Origin: Phellopilus nigrolimitatus
Lineage: Eukaryota; Basidiomycota; Agaricomycetes; Hymenochaetales; Hymenochaetaceae
Length of the DNA: 64,000 nt
Direction of reading: 5' to 3'
Assembly: GCA_021029095.1 (NCBI GenBank)
Contig: JAJOHG010000004.1
Coordinates: 620,001-684,000, forward strand
Shown: positions 24,240 through 35,500 of the stretch, piece after piece
Numbering within the stretch: position 1 is the stretch's first letter
How the letters are laid out: each line of letters begins with the position of its first letter
The notes under the pieces: model-generated
The model's database searches: none
Told to the model about the DNA's origin: nothing
What the model saw: only the letters and a program-made list of their open reading frames with translations
Program-made: the position numbers and the translations under genes

Positions 24240-24402
24240 CGCACCTCAGTCTTGTACCGTCTAGACTGAGGTGCGTATCTATTCTTTGCCATTAGTTTAC
24301 TTTCATATTGACTACCTGTAAATAGCCGGTTTTCTATTGCAGGTAGCTAGTCTGAATATAGAGTCTTGTACCGTCTAGACTGAGCCGGTTTTCTATTGCA
24401 GG
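24240..24402. repeat. inverted repeat plus two interleaved direct repeats
   Basis: A perfect 13-bp inverted repeat (24240-24252 and 24263-24275) encloses a 10-nt loop. The core 23-mer beginning AGTCTTGTACCGTCT (24248-24270) recurs at 24362-24384. A 20-mer beginning AGCCGGTTTTCTATTG (24324-24343) recurs at 24383-24402, overlapping the second 23-mer by two bases. The order is A-B-A-B. It looks like a small tandem duplication or the remnant of a mobile element. Confidence 0.85.
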
Positions 24403-25823
24403 ATTTCTTTATAAATAACTCTTCTGCTCTGAGTCCTAGCTCTGAACTTGTGATTACCCGAGTTCTCTATGAACCGGTACCGCGCGAAGTAGCTCTAGTA
24501 CTTGAACAAGCTGAAAATGTCTCGATATTGAAACTGACGGCTTGCACTGCGTGGCCGCTATATCGAGCAACAGCAACGCGAATTCATACACGTATCACCG
24601 AACATACACTTGATCCCGTTTAAAACTTGGCAGGGCATGTATATTTATGTTCCCGTTCTTCAAATGAACAAAATATATAATTAGAAAGAAAGAGGATATA
24701 GTGTTGATATCCACTGACACGATGAGTCATATCGCCAGCCACATCCGGCTCTCAGAGTGGCGTACAGCCATGCTCGTCTTAAGCATGTACAGCCAGCGTC
24801 AGTCCGCGCTACAGATCGCGTTCTGCATTTATTCCGCCCCATGCGCCGTCCAATATGCCTCCATTAGGTGAAAAGACTCTGCTGCCTGCTCGAAGAATCT
24901 AGGCCTATTTCATTTGCGCGGCTCAAGCTCTTCGTGGCAACGAAGCAGAAGCGGATGGATACACAGAGGGATGAAAGCCGGATTCGTTCGTCGGAGATGA
25001 TTCGTGATTTAAAAGGGTGTCGTCATCAGCGGCCACAGGACATACAAAGTATGTCATAGAGCTGTCCAGCCACATGAGACTAATGCAATCCTACCATGCA
25101 AATCTGCGCGCTATCGCTGCAACCGACGGAGTTTGGGATCGTCCGTGTTTTTCGTACACCCGAAAGCTCTTCCTTAAAAGGTCGAAATTGAAAAATTGTG
25201 GATGGTTAGCCTCGTTATCAGCGGTTATAATTTCCGTTCGGGAGACGCTATCTAGGTTGGTTACGGGACTATGCCAGACACGATAGCTAGGGCCGAATCT
25301 CGACAAGGAAAGACAGATCACGTCTGTTTAGGGGGGCTCCGATCCCTGGAATCGCTAGCTCAATCGGATAGTATAGGAGGTGGTGGAACCTTCTCCGAGT
25401 CACCTATTGAATTCTCCGTTGTGAAGGGCACTGCATCGAGCGGCGAGCTATTTTCAGAGATGATAGTCTAGAACTAAGGCTGCACGTCGAGTGCTCCGGA
25501 TGACAACCCCGCAGTGCATGTCTGGGATTGGATGCCAGATTGTCAAGGGACAAGTAAAATTTAGCACCATCTTCGTCATGGCCTGCGGAAATAATCTCTT
25601 CGGCATACAATACTCTCATTTCCGGAAAGTGTGGTGTATTTAGAACGGACCGCCTTCGGGGAGTGTGGACAAGGAGAGTACTATTATAAACGGCCGGTGC
25701 AAGTTCCGGAACCATTCGCCTGAGTCCGGAAGTGTCCGAATTTAGACTTGATACGTGGCGACGTCATCCCCAAAGATGATCAGCGCGATCGCCGCGGGCG
25801 GCCTCCAACAACATCGTATTTGC

Positions 25824-25830
25824 TATATAA
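25824..25830 (+). promoter_or_regulatory. TATA box of malic enzyme
   Basis: TATATAA, 117 nt upstream of the ATG at 25947. It argues that translation starts there and not at the upstream in-frame ATG at 25755, which would lie before the TATA box. Confidence 0.55.
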
Positions 25831-25946
25831 CGGACCAGCCCTATGATGTCTCGCCCCAGTCTTGCATGCTATTTCCCCCCATCTCAATTTCCAAAGCCAG
25901 AAACTTCGTCTCGCTTCAAAAACAACCAAAATACCCAAAGCACTTC

Positions 25947-28219
25947 ATGTCTACCAGTCCAAAACCCGCTCCAATCTACAAACTCCGCATCCGTGGCGAC
26001 GCCTTGCTCGAGGCGCCCCGCTGGAACAAGGGCACCGCGTTCACCGCCGCAGAGCGCGCGGCCTTCGGGCTCACGGGCCGCCTCCCCTACGCGGTCAACA
26101 CTCTCGACGAGCAGTGCGCGCGCGCTTACGACCAGCTGCGTGCCCAGGACAACGATCTCCAGAAAAACGCCTTCCTGCAGAGTCTGAAGGAGCAGAACTT
26201 CGTCTTGTACTATGGCCTCCTCGAGAGGCATCTCCGCGAGCTCATGCCGATCATATATACCCCAACGGAGGTGAGTAGTCGCGAGTACTTATGTGTTATG
26301 ATGGGCTCTGAGGCTACGTATGATCAGGCGGATGCGATAGCTCAGTATTCGCACCTGTTCCGTCGTAGTGAGGGCATGTACCTCACCTTCGCGAACCAGG
26401 ACACTATGGAGGAAGATTTCCTTGAGCAGGCGCGAGGACGTGACATCGACCTAATCGTATGTTCCGATGCCGAGGCTATCTTGGGAATCGGCGACCAGGG
26501 TGTTGGTGTGAGTGCCTAGCAAAAATACATTTCAATTGATCAATTGAGACTAAATTTCTATTAGGGAATTGGAGTGAGTTGAGCGACTCAAAACATCAAT
26601 AGTCTAATTTTTCCCCCCTTCTAACTTACGTTCCTGAAGATATCTACCGCCAAAGCGGTAGTCTATACGTATGTTTTCTGGAGACTCAAGACATGCTCTG
26701 TTTGATCAACTTTTCACCAGATTGATTGGCGCGGTAGACCCTTCAAAAACGCTGCCTGTGACATTGGATGTAGGCACGAATAACGAGGAGTTACTGGGAG
26801 ACAAACTTTACGTCGTACGTTGCTTGCTTGCTGAATCCATCGGACGAGTATCAAAACAATGTCATACAGGGATGGCAGCATAAGCGAGTTCGAGGAGAGG
26901 AGTATGATAGATTCGTTGACAAGTAAGTTTAGGCTTTTCCCTGACCAGCTAAGTCTTTTTTGATATTTTCTTAGATTCGTCCAGCTCGTCCGAAAGTATC
27001 TTCCTAAGAGCCTACTGCACTTCGAGGACTTTGGCGTAAGTAATGCGCAACGACTTCTCAGTCTGTACCGCGACAAGCATCCGGTATTTAACGATGATGT
27101 GTGAGTATTTTTGTTATTCTCAAAACCATGATATTTTATTTTGTATATATTCCAGGCAAGGCACAGGCGCAGTCACCCTCGCTGCACTCATGTCCGCCGT
27201 CGGCGTGACAAAGTCAAGGCTCGCTGACCAGCGGATTGTGATATTCGGTGCTGGGTCTGCCGGGCTCGGCATCGCGCATCAACTGCGTGACGCTATAGTC
27301 GCCGCTGACGGGATCTCGGAGGAGGAGGCGAACGAGCGCTTCTGGCTCATCGACCGATACGGCCTCATAAAGCAGAGCCTCGGGGCGGAACACATCCGCT
27401 CGGGCATGGAGGCCTTCGTGCGGAGCGACAACGCGTGGGCGGGGCCCGCCACGGGCGACGTGCAGGCGCAGGCGAACGAGTACGGCTCGTTCGGGCTGCT
27501 GGACGTCGTGCGCGCGGTGCACCCGACGGTGCTGATCGGAACATCGACGAGGGGCGGCGCGTTCACGGAGGACGTCGTACGCACGATGGCAACGCACGTG
27601 GAGCGCCCGATCATCTTCCCGCTGAGCAACCCGAGCCGGCTATGCGAGGTGCACCCGCACGAGGCGAATGAGTGGACCGACGGGCGCGCGCTCATCGCGA
27701 CGGGTAGCCCGTTCCCGAACGCCAAGATGCCGAATGGGAAAGAATATGTGTGAGTGTCGTTGATCGAGGGGGTCGTACCTGGTCTGACTTGGTTTCGTCA
27801 CTTGTAATTTTAGCATTGCGGAGTGCAACAGTAAGTGCCATTGGATACCTGCCAATACACGTCTTAATTCAAATACACCTCCCACAGACGCGCTCATCTA
27901 CCCGGGTCTCGGGCTCGGCGCGATCGTGTCCCGCGCACGGGCGCTGTCCGACAAGATGATTATCGCGGGCGCGCAGCGGCTCGCGGCGCTCTCGCCGGCG
28001 CTGCGCGACCCCGACAACGCGCTGCTCCCCGACTTCGCCGAGTCACCGAGCGTGAACTTTGAGGTCGCGGTTGCGGTCGCGCAGGCCGCGATCGCGGAGG
28101 GGCTCGCGGGCCCGGAGGAGAAGGACTGGGGCGTGGAGGAGGTGAGGGAGAAGGTAAGAGAGCGCGCGTGGAGGCCTGTCTATGGGGAGTTTGTGTACGA
28201 TGAGGATGGGGAGGCGTGA
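25947..28219 (+). CDS. NAD(P)-dependent malic enzyme, 10 exons
   Basis: Oxidative decarboxylation of malate to pyruvate with reduction of NAD(P)+. It could supply NADPH for lipid synthesis, notable beside FAS. Ten exons (25947-26270, 26328-26507, 26565-26573, 26640-26668, 26721-26814, 26870-26922, 26975-27100, 27156-27749, 27814-27830, 27888-28219) give 585 residues, the usual length. Motifs: LYYGLLERHLRELMPIIYTPT, QYSHLFRRSEGMYL, DAEAILGIGDQGVGGIGI, LDVGTNNEELL, FEDF, YRDKHPVFNDDVQGTGAV, the dinucleotide fold FGAGSAGLGIA, and FPLSNPSRLCEV. Exon 3 is a 9-nt microexon (GIG) and exon 9 only 17 nt. Start choice follows the TATA box at 25824; starting at 25755 would add 64 residues without an obvious mitochondrial targeting pattern. 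The first intron (57 nt) is frame-preserving with no stop, so its retention would add 19 residues. Confidence 0.96.
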
Positions 28220-29507
28220 GTAATTTGAGGGGAGGAGCCGGAGGAAGTGTAAGTTTAGCGTGTTCTTGAAGCTGTAGCAGTATGAATATGTGTAGCATCG
28301 ATTTTAGTCCCCGTGTAGAGAAGATTGTAGGATAGGAACCAAAGAACTTGTAGTCGTGCCGTCATTTAGCATATGATAGAAAGCACGAAGAGTCTTCTGG
28401 AAGGCATGTCATTACCAGGTGTCAGCGCAGTGCGTCGATCGGATTTGGTGCGACGCGACCGCGTCGCGTCCGAGTCCGCGCCGTAGACTCTGAATAAAAG
28501 TCTTCCTATCAGCTACATTTTCCCAGCGCATAAGTCGAGCGAGGCCAAGAGCGGTTCGTGCGATAAGCGTATATCGATAGGCAGCTCGTGCGGGAAGCAG
28601 CCCGGGTGTAATACGAGATTTGGGGGACACGCACGATGCACACACGCAGACATTTCGAGTAACGCGTTGCGATTGCGTCAAGGCGCAGCTGGTTTTTTAC
28701 GTCCGGCGATAGCATAGAATGGCGTTGGGATGTAAAGGGGTTGAGATTGGATGGAAAGTCCGGCAGGATTTCTCTTTTCGAATTTCAGATGGTCCCACAG
28801 GAGGTGTGGCTTTGGTCACGTGGCTGCTTAGTATTGTTACAATATTACTATTAGAATTTAGATGCGTTTGAGTTGGGGATTGGGAAGCTCGGCATGATTT
28901 TTTTGTAAGAGTCTTTGAGAAGCACGCATATGGTCACGTGTGCTGCTTAGAGAGACCTATCAGACGCGTTGAGTTGGGGAAGGAATTTGAAAGGGAGATT
29001 GCGCGACGTGAGGATCACGGAGCGTCGGCAGCGTCCGAGGATATAGGAAGATCGACGTCTAAGACAGGTTCTGTCTAGCAGTCTTGAACAGAAGCTAGAG
29101 CGAGAATAATATTGAGCTAGGTTGCAGACACTGTGCCGTTGCGCCTTCAGTAGTTCGCGAGACTTCTGAGGGTGAAAAAGAGAGAAAGGGAAAGGAAAAG
29201 CAAATTGTTGAGTAAGCGCCCGTAAAAGGCAATTCAGGTGGCTGTGAAAGTAGCCGACCCCCATGCTGAAAAGTCTCCCCAACGCTAACGCTTGGGGAAC
29301 GTTTTATAACACGAGCTCATCGCGCGCTCTGTTCTCCTCATCTCCCTTCTGGTTTGGTGAGCAAGCGCTGCGTGGACCTTCCTGGTCTTGTTCGACGACG
29401 CTGACCGTCTTTTTTTCTGGTTTGTTTTTTCGCACTCAGACACTAGTCGACGCGACCTTTAGACAGACACCCTTAGACCGAACCACGAGGAGACGCAAAC
29501 TGCAGCC
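28220..29507. promoter_or_regulatory. FAS upstream region with duplicated E-box module
   Basis: About 1.3 kb between malic enzyme and FAS with no supported gene. Two related modules lie 118 bp apart, each with GGTCACGTG then CTGCTTAG (CACGTG at 28817-28822 and 28935-28940) and followed by GATGCGTTTGAGTTGGGGA (28861-28879) or its one-base-shorter relative (28965-28982). A TATAA at 29305-29309 and a pyrimidine-rich stretch (about 29340-29430) precede the FAS ATG. CACGTG is a bHLH binding core; a role in FAS control is inference. Confidence 0.55.
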
Positions 29508-32500
29508 ATGGCTACTCCGAACGGTCACCCAATCTGTGGCGCCAATGAGCGCCCGCTCGTCATCCAGCTGGGAAAACTTAGAGTGCGTCTTTTCGTTCTT
29601 GCTCGAGACGCGCCCAGCTCAGTTTCACCTTCGAAAAAAAGTTTTCGATTCCCGTCAGTGCGTCCGGCGACGAGTGGGTCGCCGCCGAGGTGCTGCGCGA
29701 GGAGTTCGTGCACTCCGAAAAAGTCGGCGACGCGGTGGAGACTACGGCCGAGCTCGAGGATGCCACGGAGGCTACCGTCGAGCTTTTTGCCCGCTTCCTT
29801 GCCTTCGCCGCCGACAGCCTCAGCCCCCACAAGAAGTGCGCCAGCGCACGCACAGCCGTCCTTCTCTCCGCCTTCCGCACCTTCACGGACGCGTACCTCG
29901 CCAAGAAGGACGTGCACACGCTCACGGTGTCCTTCGACATCGACGCGAGGAAGACCGTTCTCTCGTCTTACTACTCTGCCCTCGCAGCGCTCGAGGCCCA
30001 GAACGTTGCCGACATCCCACGTGGGCCACCCTCCGCCCTTCTTTCCGCTGCAGAGGAGGGCGAGGCTTCGATTTACGCGCTTTTCGGTGGCCAAGGCACC
30101 AACGAAGTCTACTTCGACGAACTGCAGGCTCTATACGATATCTACAAGCCCTTCGTCGCGCCCCTAATCACTACACTCACAATAAACGTCCTGCAGCCCC
30201 TGGCGATCGCATCCGCCTCATCATACTACGCGTACGGGCTCGATGTCATCTCCTGGCTCTCCGGCGCCCTCCCGCGGCCGCCGACCGCATACTTCGCGAC
30301 CGTCCCCGTCTCTTTCCCGCTTATCGGCCTCACCCAGCTCGTGCAATACCTTGTCGCGTGCCGCGTCGCCCACCTCACCCCGGGCGAGCTGCGTGCACGC
30401 CTGCACGGCGCGACCGGCCATTCGCAGGGCATCGTCTCTGCGGTGGCCATCGCCGCGTCGTCGAGCTTCGAGTCCTTCGAGGACAATTCGGCGAAAGCCC
30501 TGCGCTGGTTGTTCTTCAGCGGCCTGCGCGGCCAGGAGGCATTCCCCGTGCTCGCGCTCGAGCCGGGCATCGTGAACGACGCGATCGAGGGTGGCGAGGG
30601 GGCGCCGTCCCCGATGCTCAGCGTCTCGGGCCTTGCGCTAAAGGACCTCGAACCGCATATAGCTAAGACGAACAAACACGTCCCCGCTAACTCGCAACTC
30701 TACGTCTCGCTCCACAACGGCCCGAAGACGTTCGTCGTAACGGGCCCGGCGAAGGCGCTATATGGGCTTGTAGTGAGCTTAAGGAAAGTCCGTGCTCCGC
30801 CGGGCTTGGATCAGAGCAAAACGCCCTTTTCGCAACGGAAACCGGTGTTCTCGGCGCGTTTTCTGGTTGTTGGTGTCCCTTATCACAGCGAGTATATGAG
30901 AGGTGCGGCGGAGAAAGTTGTAGCTGACCTGCAGGACGAGGAGCTGTGGTCCTCCTCGGATCTAGCTATTCCGGTCTACCACACTGAGGATGGTGAGTTT
31001 TCTTGTCAAGAGTCTATCTTGATTTCTCTTATGCTTATGTGATCGCTAGGCACCGACCTTCGCCAGCTCAAGACATCTGTAACGCGCTCGCTCTGCGACC
31101 AGATTTTCACGCAGCCTATTCATTGGACTACGGCAACGAAATTCCCGGAGTCGGCGACTCATGCAATTGACTTCGGTCCCGGAGGACTTAGCGGTATCGG
31201 ACCTCTCACTGCGCGCAACCTCGAGGGTCGTGGTGTCCGCGTTGTCGTTGTGGGAGAGAAGGGCAAGGGAGGCGCTGAGCTGTATGACTCCCAGGAGGTC
31301 AAGCTCGAGCAATGGTGGGAGAAGAAGTGGTCGCCAGCTCTCGTCAGGACAAGGTACATCTTACACTCAATATATTCGAAAATCTGTCTTATGTGTTTCA
31401 TAGCGATGGCAAGGTCCACATCGACACGCCGTTCTCGCGTCTGCTCGGAAAGCCGCCAATCATGGTCGCAGGCATGACGCCGACGACCGTGAAGGCCGGC
31501 TTTGTCAGCGCGGTCCTCCGCGCGGGATACCACGTCGAGCTCGCAGGCGGTGGGCACTACAACGCAAATGCGTTGCGCGCTAAGGTCGCCGAGATCCAGG
31601 CGCAGATCCCTGCGGGCGTTGGACTCACGCTCAACGCGCTCTACATCAACCCGCGCCAGTTCGGGTTCCAGCTCCCGCTCTGGCAGGAGCTGCGCCGCGA
31701 AGGCGTTCCTGTCGAGGGTTTCTGCGTCGCTGCAGGCATCCCGAGCACGGAGAAAGCGGCGGAGATCATTGGCAACCTCAAGACGGCGGGCATCAAGCAC
31801 GTCGCATTCAAGCCCGGCTCCATCGATGGTATCCGACATGTCGTCAGCATCGCGGCGGCGAACCCTGATTTCCCTATCATTATGCAATGGACTGGAGGAC
31901 GCGCGGGTGGTCACCACTCTTGTGAGGATTTCCACCAACCGATCCTCGCTACCTATGCCTCGATCCGCCAGCAGTCGAATATCTCACTAGTCGGCGGCTC
32001 GGGCTTCGGTGGGGCCGATGACATCTGGCCCTACCTCACTGGTGACTGGTCGTCGGACCTCTTCGGCGTGCAGAAGATGCCTTTCGACGGCTTCCTTTTC
32101 GCGTCGCGTGTGATGGTCGCGAAGGAGGCGCACACCTCGTCGAGCGTCAAGGACCTCATCGTCGCCGCGTCCGGAGTTGGCGACAAGCTTTGGGAGGGCA
32201 CGTACACGAAGGAGACCGGTGGCATTCTCACCGTGCGCTCCGAGCTCGGCGAACCGATCCACAAGGTCGCGACGCGCGCGGTGAAGCTGTGGAAGGAGTT
32301 CGACGACACTGTATTCAAGCTCGCGAAGGAAAAGCGCGCGGACTGGCTGGCACAGCACCGCACGGAGGTCATCGAGAAACTGAATCGCGACTTTTCGAAA
32401 CCGTGGTTCGGCTGGAAGAAGGACGGGCGTGTCGTCGCGGATATCGGCGACATGACATACGAGGAGATCGTGCTCAGGATGGTGCGCCTGATGTATGTCG

Positions 32501-35500
32501 CGCACGAGGGCCGCTGGGTCGACATCTCGTTGCGCAACCTCACCGGCGATTGGCTGCGGCGCATCGAGGAGCGGTTCGCGGGTGTAAATAAAGCCTCGCT
32601 GCTCCAGTCATACACGTCGCTCGACGAACCCTCCGCGTTCATCGAGACTTTCTTTGCCACGTTCACCGAGCCGACTCAGCAGCTCCTTGCTGCGGAGGAC
32701 AAGGCTTTCTTCCTCGCGATCGCGCAACGCCCTGGCCAGAAGCCGGTTCCGTTCATCCCTGTTCTCGACGCGAGTTTCGAAGTCTGGTTCAAGAAGGTAT
32801 TCTTCTATTATTGTTTTCCTCGTATACATCCCAATGAGTATAATTTTCTAGGACTCGCTCTGGGCCGCAGAGGATATCGAGGCTGTCTTCGATCAGGACC
32901 CGCAGCGCGTCTGCATTTTGCAAGGTCCGGTCGCCGCCAAGCATTGCAAGGTCAAGGACGAGCCGATCGCCGATATGCTCGGTGGTATTGCGACAAAGCT
33001 TTCGGAGAAGTTGCTGGACCGGTACTACAACGGTGACGCTTCCAATGTCCCGATAGTCGACTACCTGGGACGTGCGCCCGTTCAGCAGGTCGCTCTGCCC
33101 TCGGGTGTCGCAGTCCAGGAGAATGGCGATGCAGCGACGTTCACCATCGGCTCGGGCATTCCTCAGACCGAGGCCTGGCTCGAGGCGCTCGCGGGCAGCG
33201 AGCTCTCGTGGCTCCGTGCTCTCCTCGCTTCCCCAACAATAGTCCAGGGCACCTCGTACGTCGACAACCCACTCCGTCGCCTCTTCGCGCCGCGCGCCAA
33301 CCAGAAAGTTGTCGTCCAGCTCAAGAATGGCGTCCCAGCATCGGTCGCTCTCTTCGGTTCTGCCCGCTCATTCGGCGAGCACAAGCCCGAGTTTAAGGCC
33401 GTCGAGGTGAAGTACGACGATGCGTCAAAGGAAATTGGAGTCACCATTTTTGAGGACCGCCGCAACGTCTCGGTCCCGCTCAGTCTAGTGTTCACCTACC
33501 GCCCAGATATGGGCTCCGCGCCGATCCACGAGGTCGCGGAGGGCCGCAACAAGCGCATCAAGGAATTCTACTGGAAGCTGTGGTTCGGCGATGACAGCAG
33601 CCTGCCCGAAATCAACGTCCGGGAAACATTCAAGGGCCCGCAGGTCTCGATCGCATCCAAGGATGTCGAGCAGTTCTGCTCAGTGGTTGGGAACGACGGT
33701 GAGGCATTCAAGGCGGTGCGCAGTGAAGATGTGCAGGCGCCGATGGACTTTGCCATTGTCACGGGCTGGCAGGTTCGTTGGCATTCGGCTACTATCAGAA
33801 TTTAGTAATTTACCTTTTCCCCGTAGGCAATCATGAAAGCCATTTTCCCTAAGTCAATCGATGGAGACTTGCTCAAGCTCGTGCACATGTCGAATGGCTT
33901 CCGCATGGTCGACGGGCAGAAGCCGCTCCAAGTCGGAGACGTGTGCCACTCTGAGGCACAGGTTGTCGCAGTCATCAACAACGACAGTGGGAAAATCGTC
34001 AAGGTCAAGGGCCACGTTCTCCGCGAAGGCAAACCCGTCATCGAAGTCTCGTCGTCGTTCCTCTATCGCGGGCGCTTCACGGACTTCTGGAACACTTTCG
34101 AGATCATCGAGGAGCCTGACTACATCGTCGAACTGAAGTCTGACTCTGCCGTCGGCGTCCTTCAGTCTAAGGAATGGTTCGAGTGGCTCGACGACGCGAA
34201 GCCGCTAAAGGCGGGTACGGCCCTCACCTTCCGCCTCAAGTCGGAAGTCTCGTACAAGGACAAGACAGTCTATTCCTCGGTCGCCGTCCTCGGTGATATC
34301 TTCATTCGTGACGCACTGCAGAAACTTGTCAAAGTCGGCACCATCGACTTCGAGTCTGACAATTGCCAGGGAAACCCGGTCGTCGCGTACCTCAAGCGCC
34401 ATGGCACCGCACAGAACACGACCGCGCCGCTCTCGAATGAGGGCTACAGCCTCGTGACAGGAAACGTCTCGACGGTCTTCAACTCGCCGCTCACAAACGA
34501 GCCGTACTCAAAGGTGTCGGGCGATTTCAACCCGATCCACATCAACCCCTACTTCTCGGACTTCGCATTGCTCCCTGGTACGATCACGCACGGTCTCTGG
34601 TCGAGCGCAGCGACGCGCCGTTATGTTGAGAACGTTGTCGCAAACGGTCGTCCTGACCGCGTTCTCTCGTAAGTCGTCGTTTTTTGAAATACGTTTGGTC
34701 TTCCTGAATACTGACTTCATCATATAGATACGATGTTTCGTTCGTCGGCATGGTCTTGCCCGGGGACGAGCTTAAGGTCGACATTAAGCACGTGGGCATG
34801 CGAAATGGTAACATAGTCGTAAAGATCTCCACCTCGAACTCAGCGGGCGATAAGGTCATTGAGGGCTCTGCGGAGGTAGCGCAACCGACTACCGCTTATG
34901 TCTTCACTGGTCAGGGTTCGCAGGAACCTGGCATGGGTATGGACCTCTACAGCAAGTCTCTGGCTGCCCGCGCTGTTTGGGAGGGCGCTGACGCCCACTT
35001 GCTCGCCGTATACGGCTTCTCAATCGTCGATATCGTCAAGAACAACCCGAATGAAAAGACCGTCCATTTCGGTGGTATCAAGGGCCAGGAGATTCGCCAG
35101 CGCTACATGGACATGTCCTACGACACCACGGACAAGGATGGGCAAATCAAGACGCTGCCGCTTTTCGCGGACATCAATAACCGCACGCCGCAGTATACGT
35201 TCAGTCACCCGGGGGGTCTCCTCTTCGCGACGCAGTTCGCACAGATCGCACTCGTGGTGACGGAGAAGGCCGCGTTCGAGGACATGCGCTCGAAGGGGCT
35301 CGTGCAGAACGACTGTGCCTTTGCCGGCCATTCGCTCGGCGAGTACTCTGCTCTCGCGTCGATCGCGGACGTCCTTCCCATCGCCTCACTCGTTGACGTC
35401 GTCTTCTATCGTGGTATCACCATGCAGCGCGCGGTCGAGCGCGACGAGCTGAACCGCTCGAACTACGCGATGTGCGCCGTCAACCCGAGCCGCATCTCGA

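Larger units (their letters stand above)
24112..25946. other. gene-poor region with repeats, then malic-enzyme promoter
   Basis: About 1.8 kb without a supported gene. The first 300 bp hold an inverted repeat and two interleaved direct repeats (24240-24402). The middle is AT-rich with only short motif-free frames. The last 130 bp hold a TATATAA box for malic enzyme. A 103-codon minus-strand frame at 25404-25715 has no recognisable feature. Confidence 0.55.

Noticed and set aside
25404..25715. 103-codon minus-strand frame upstream of malic enzyme
   Set aside because: No family, no convincing start context, and it lies where the malic enzyme promoter should be.
25755..25946. Upstream start for malic enzyme adding 64 residues
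   Set aside because: The TATA box at 25824 lies downstream of that ATG, and the extension lacks a clear organelle-targeting pattern.
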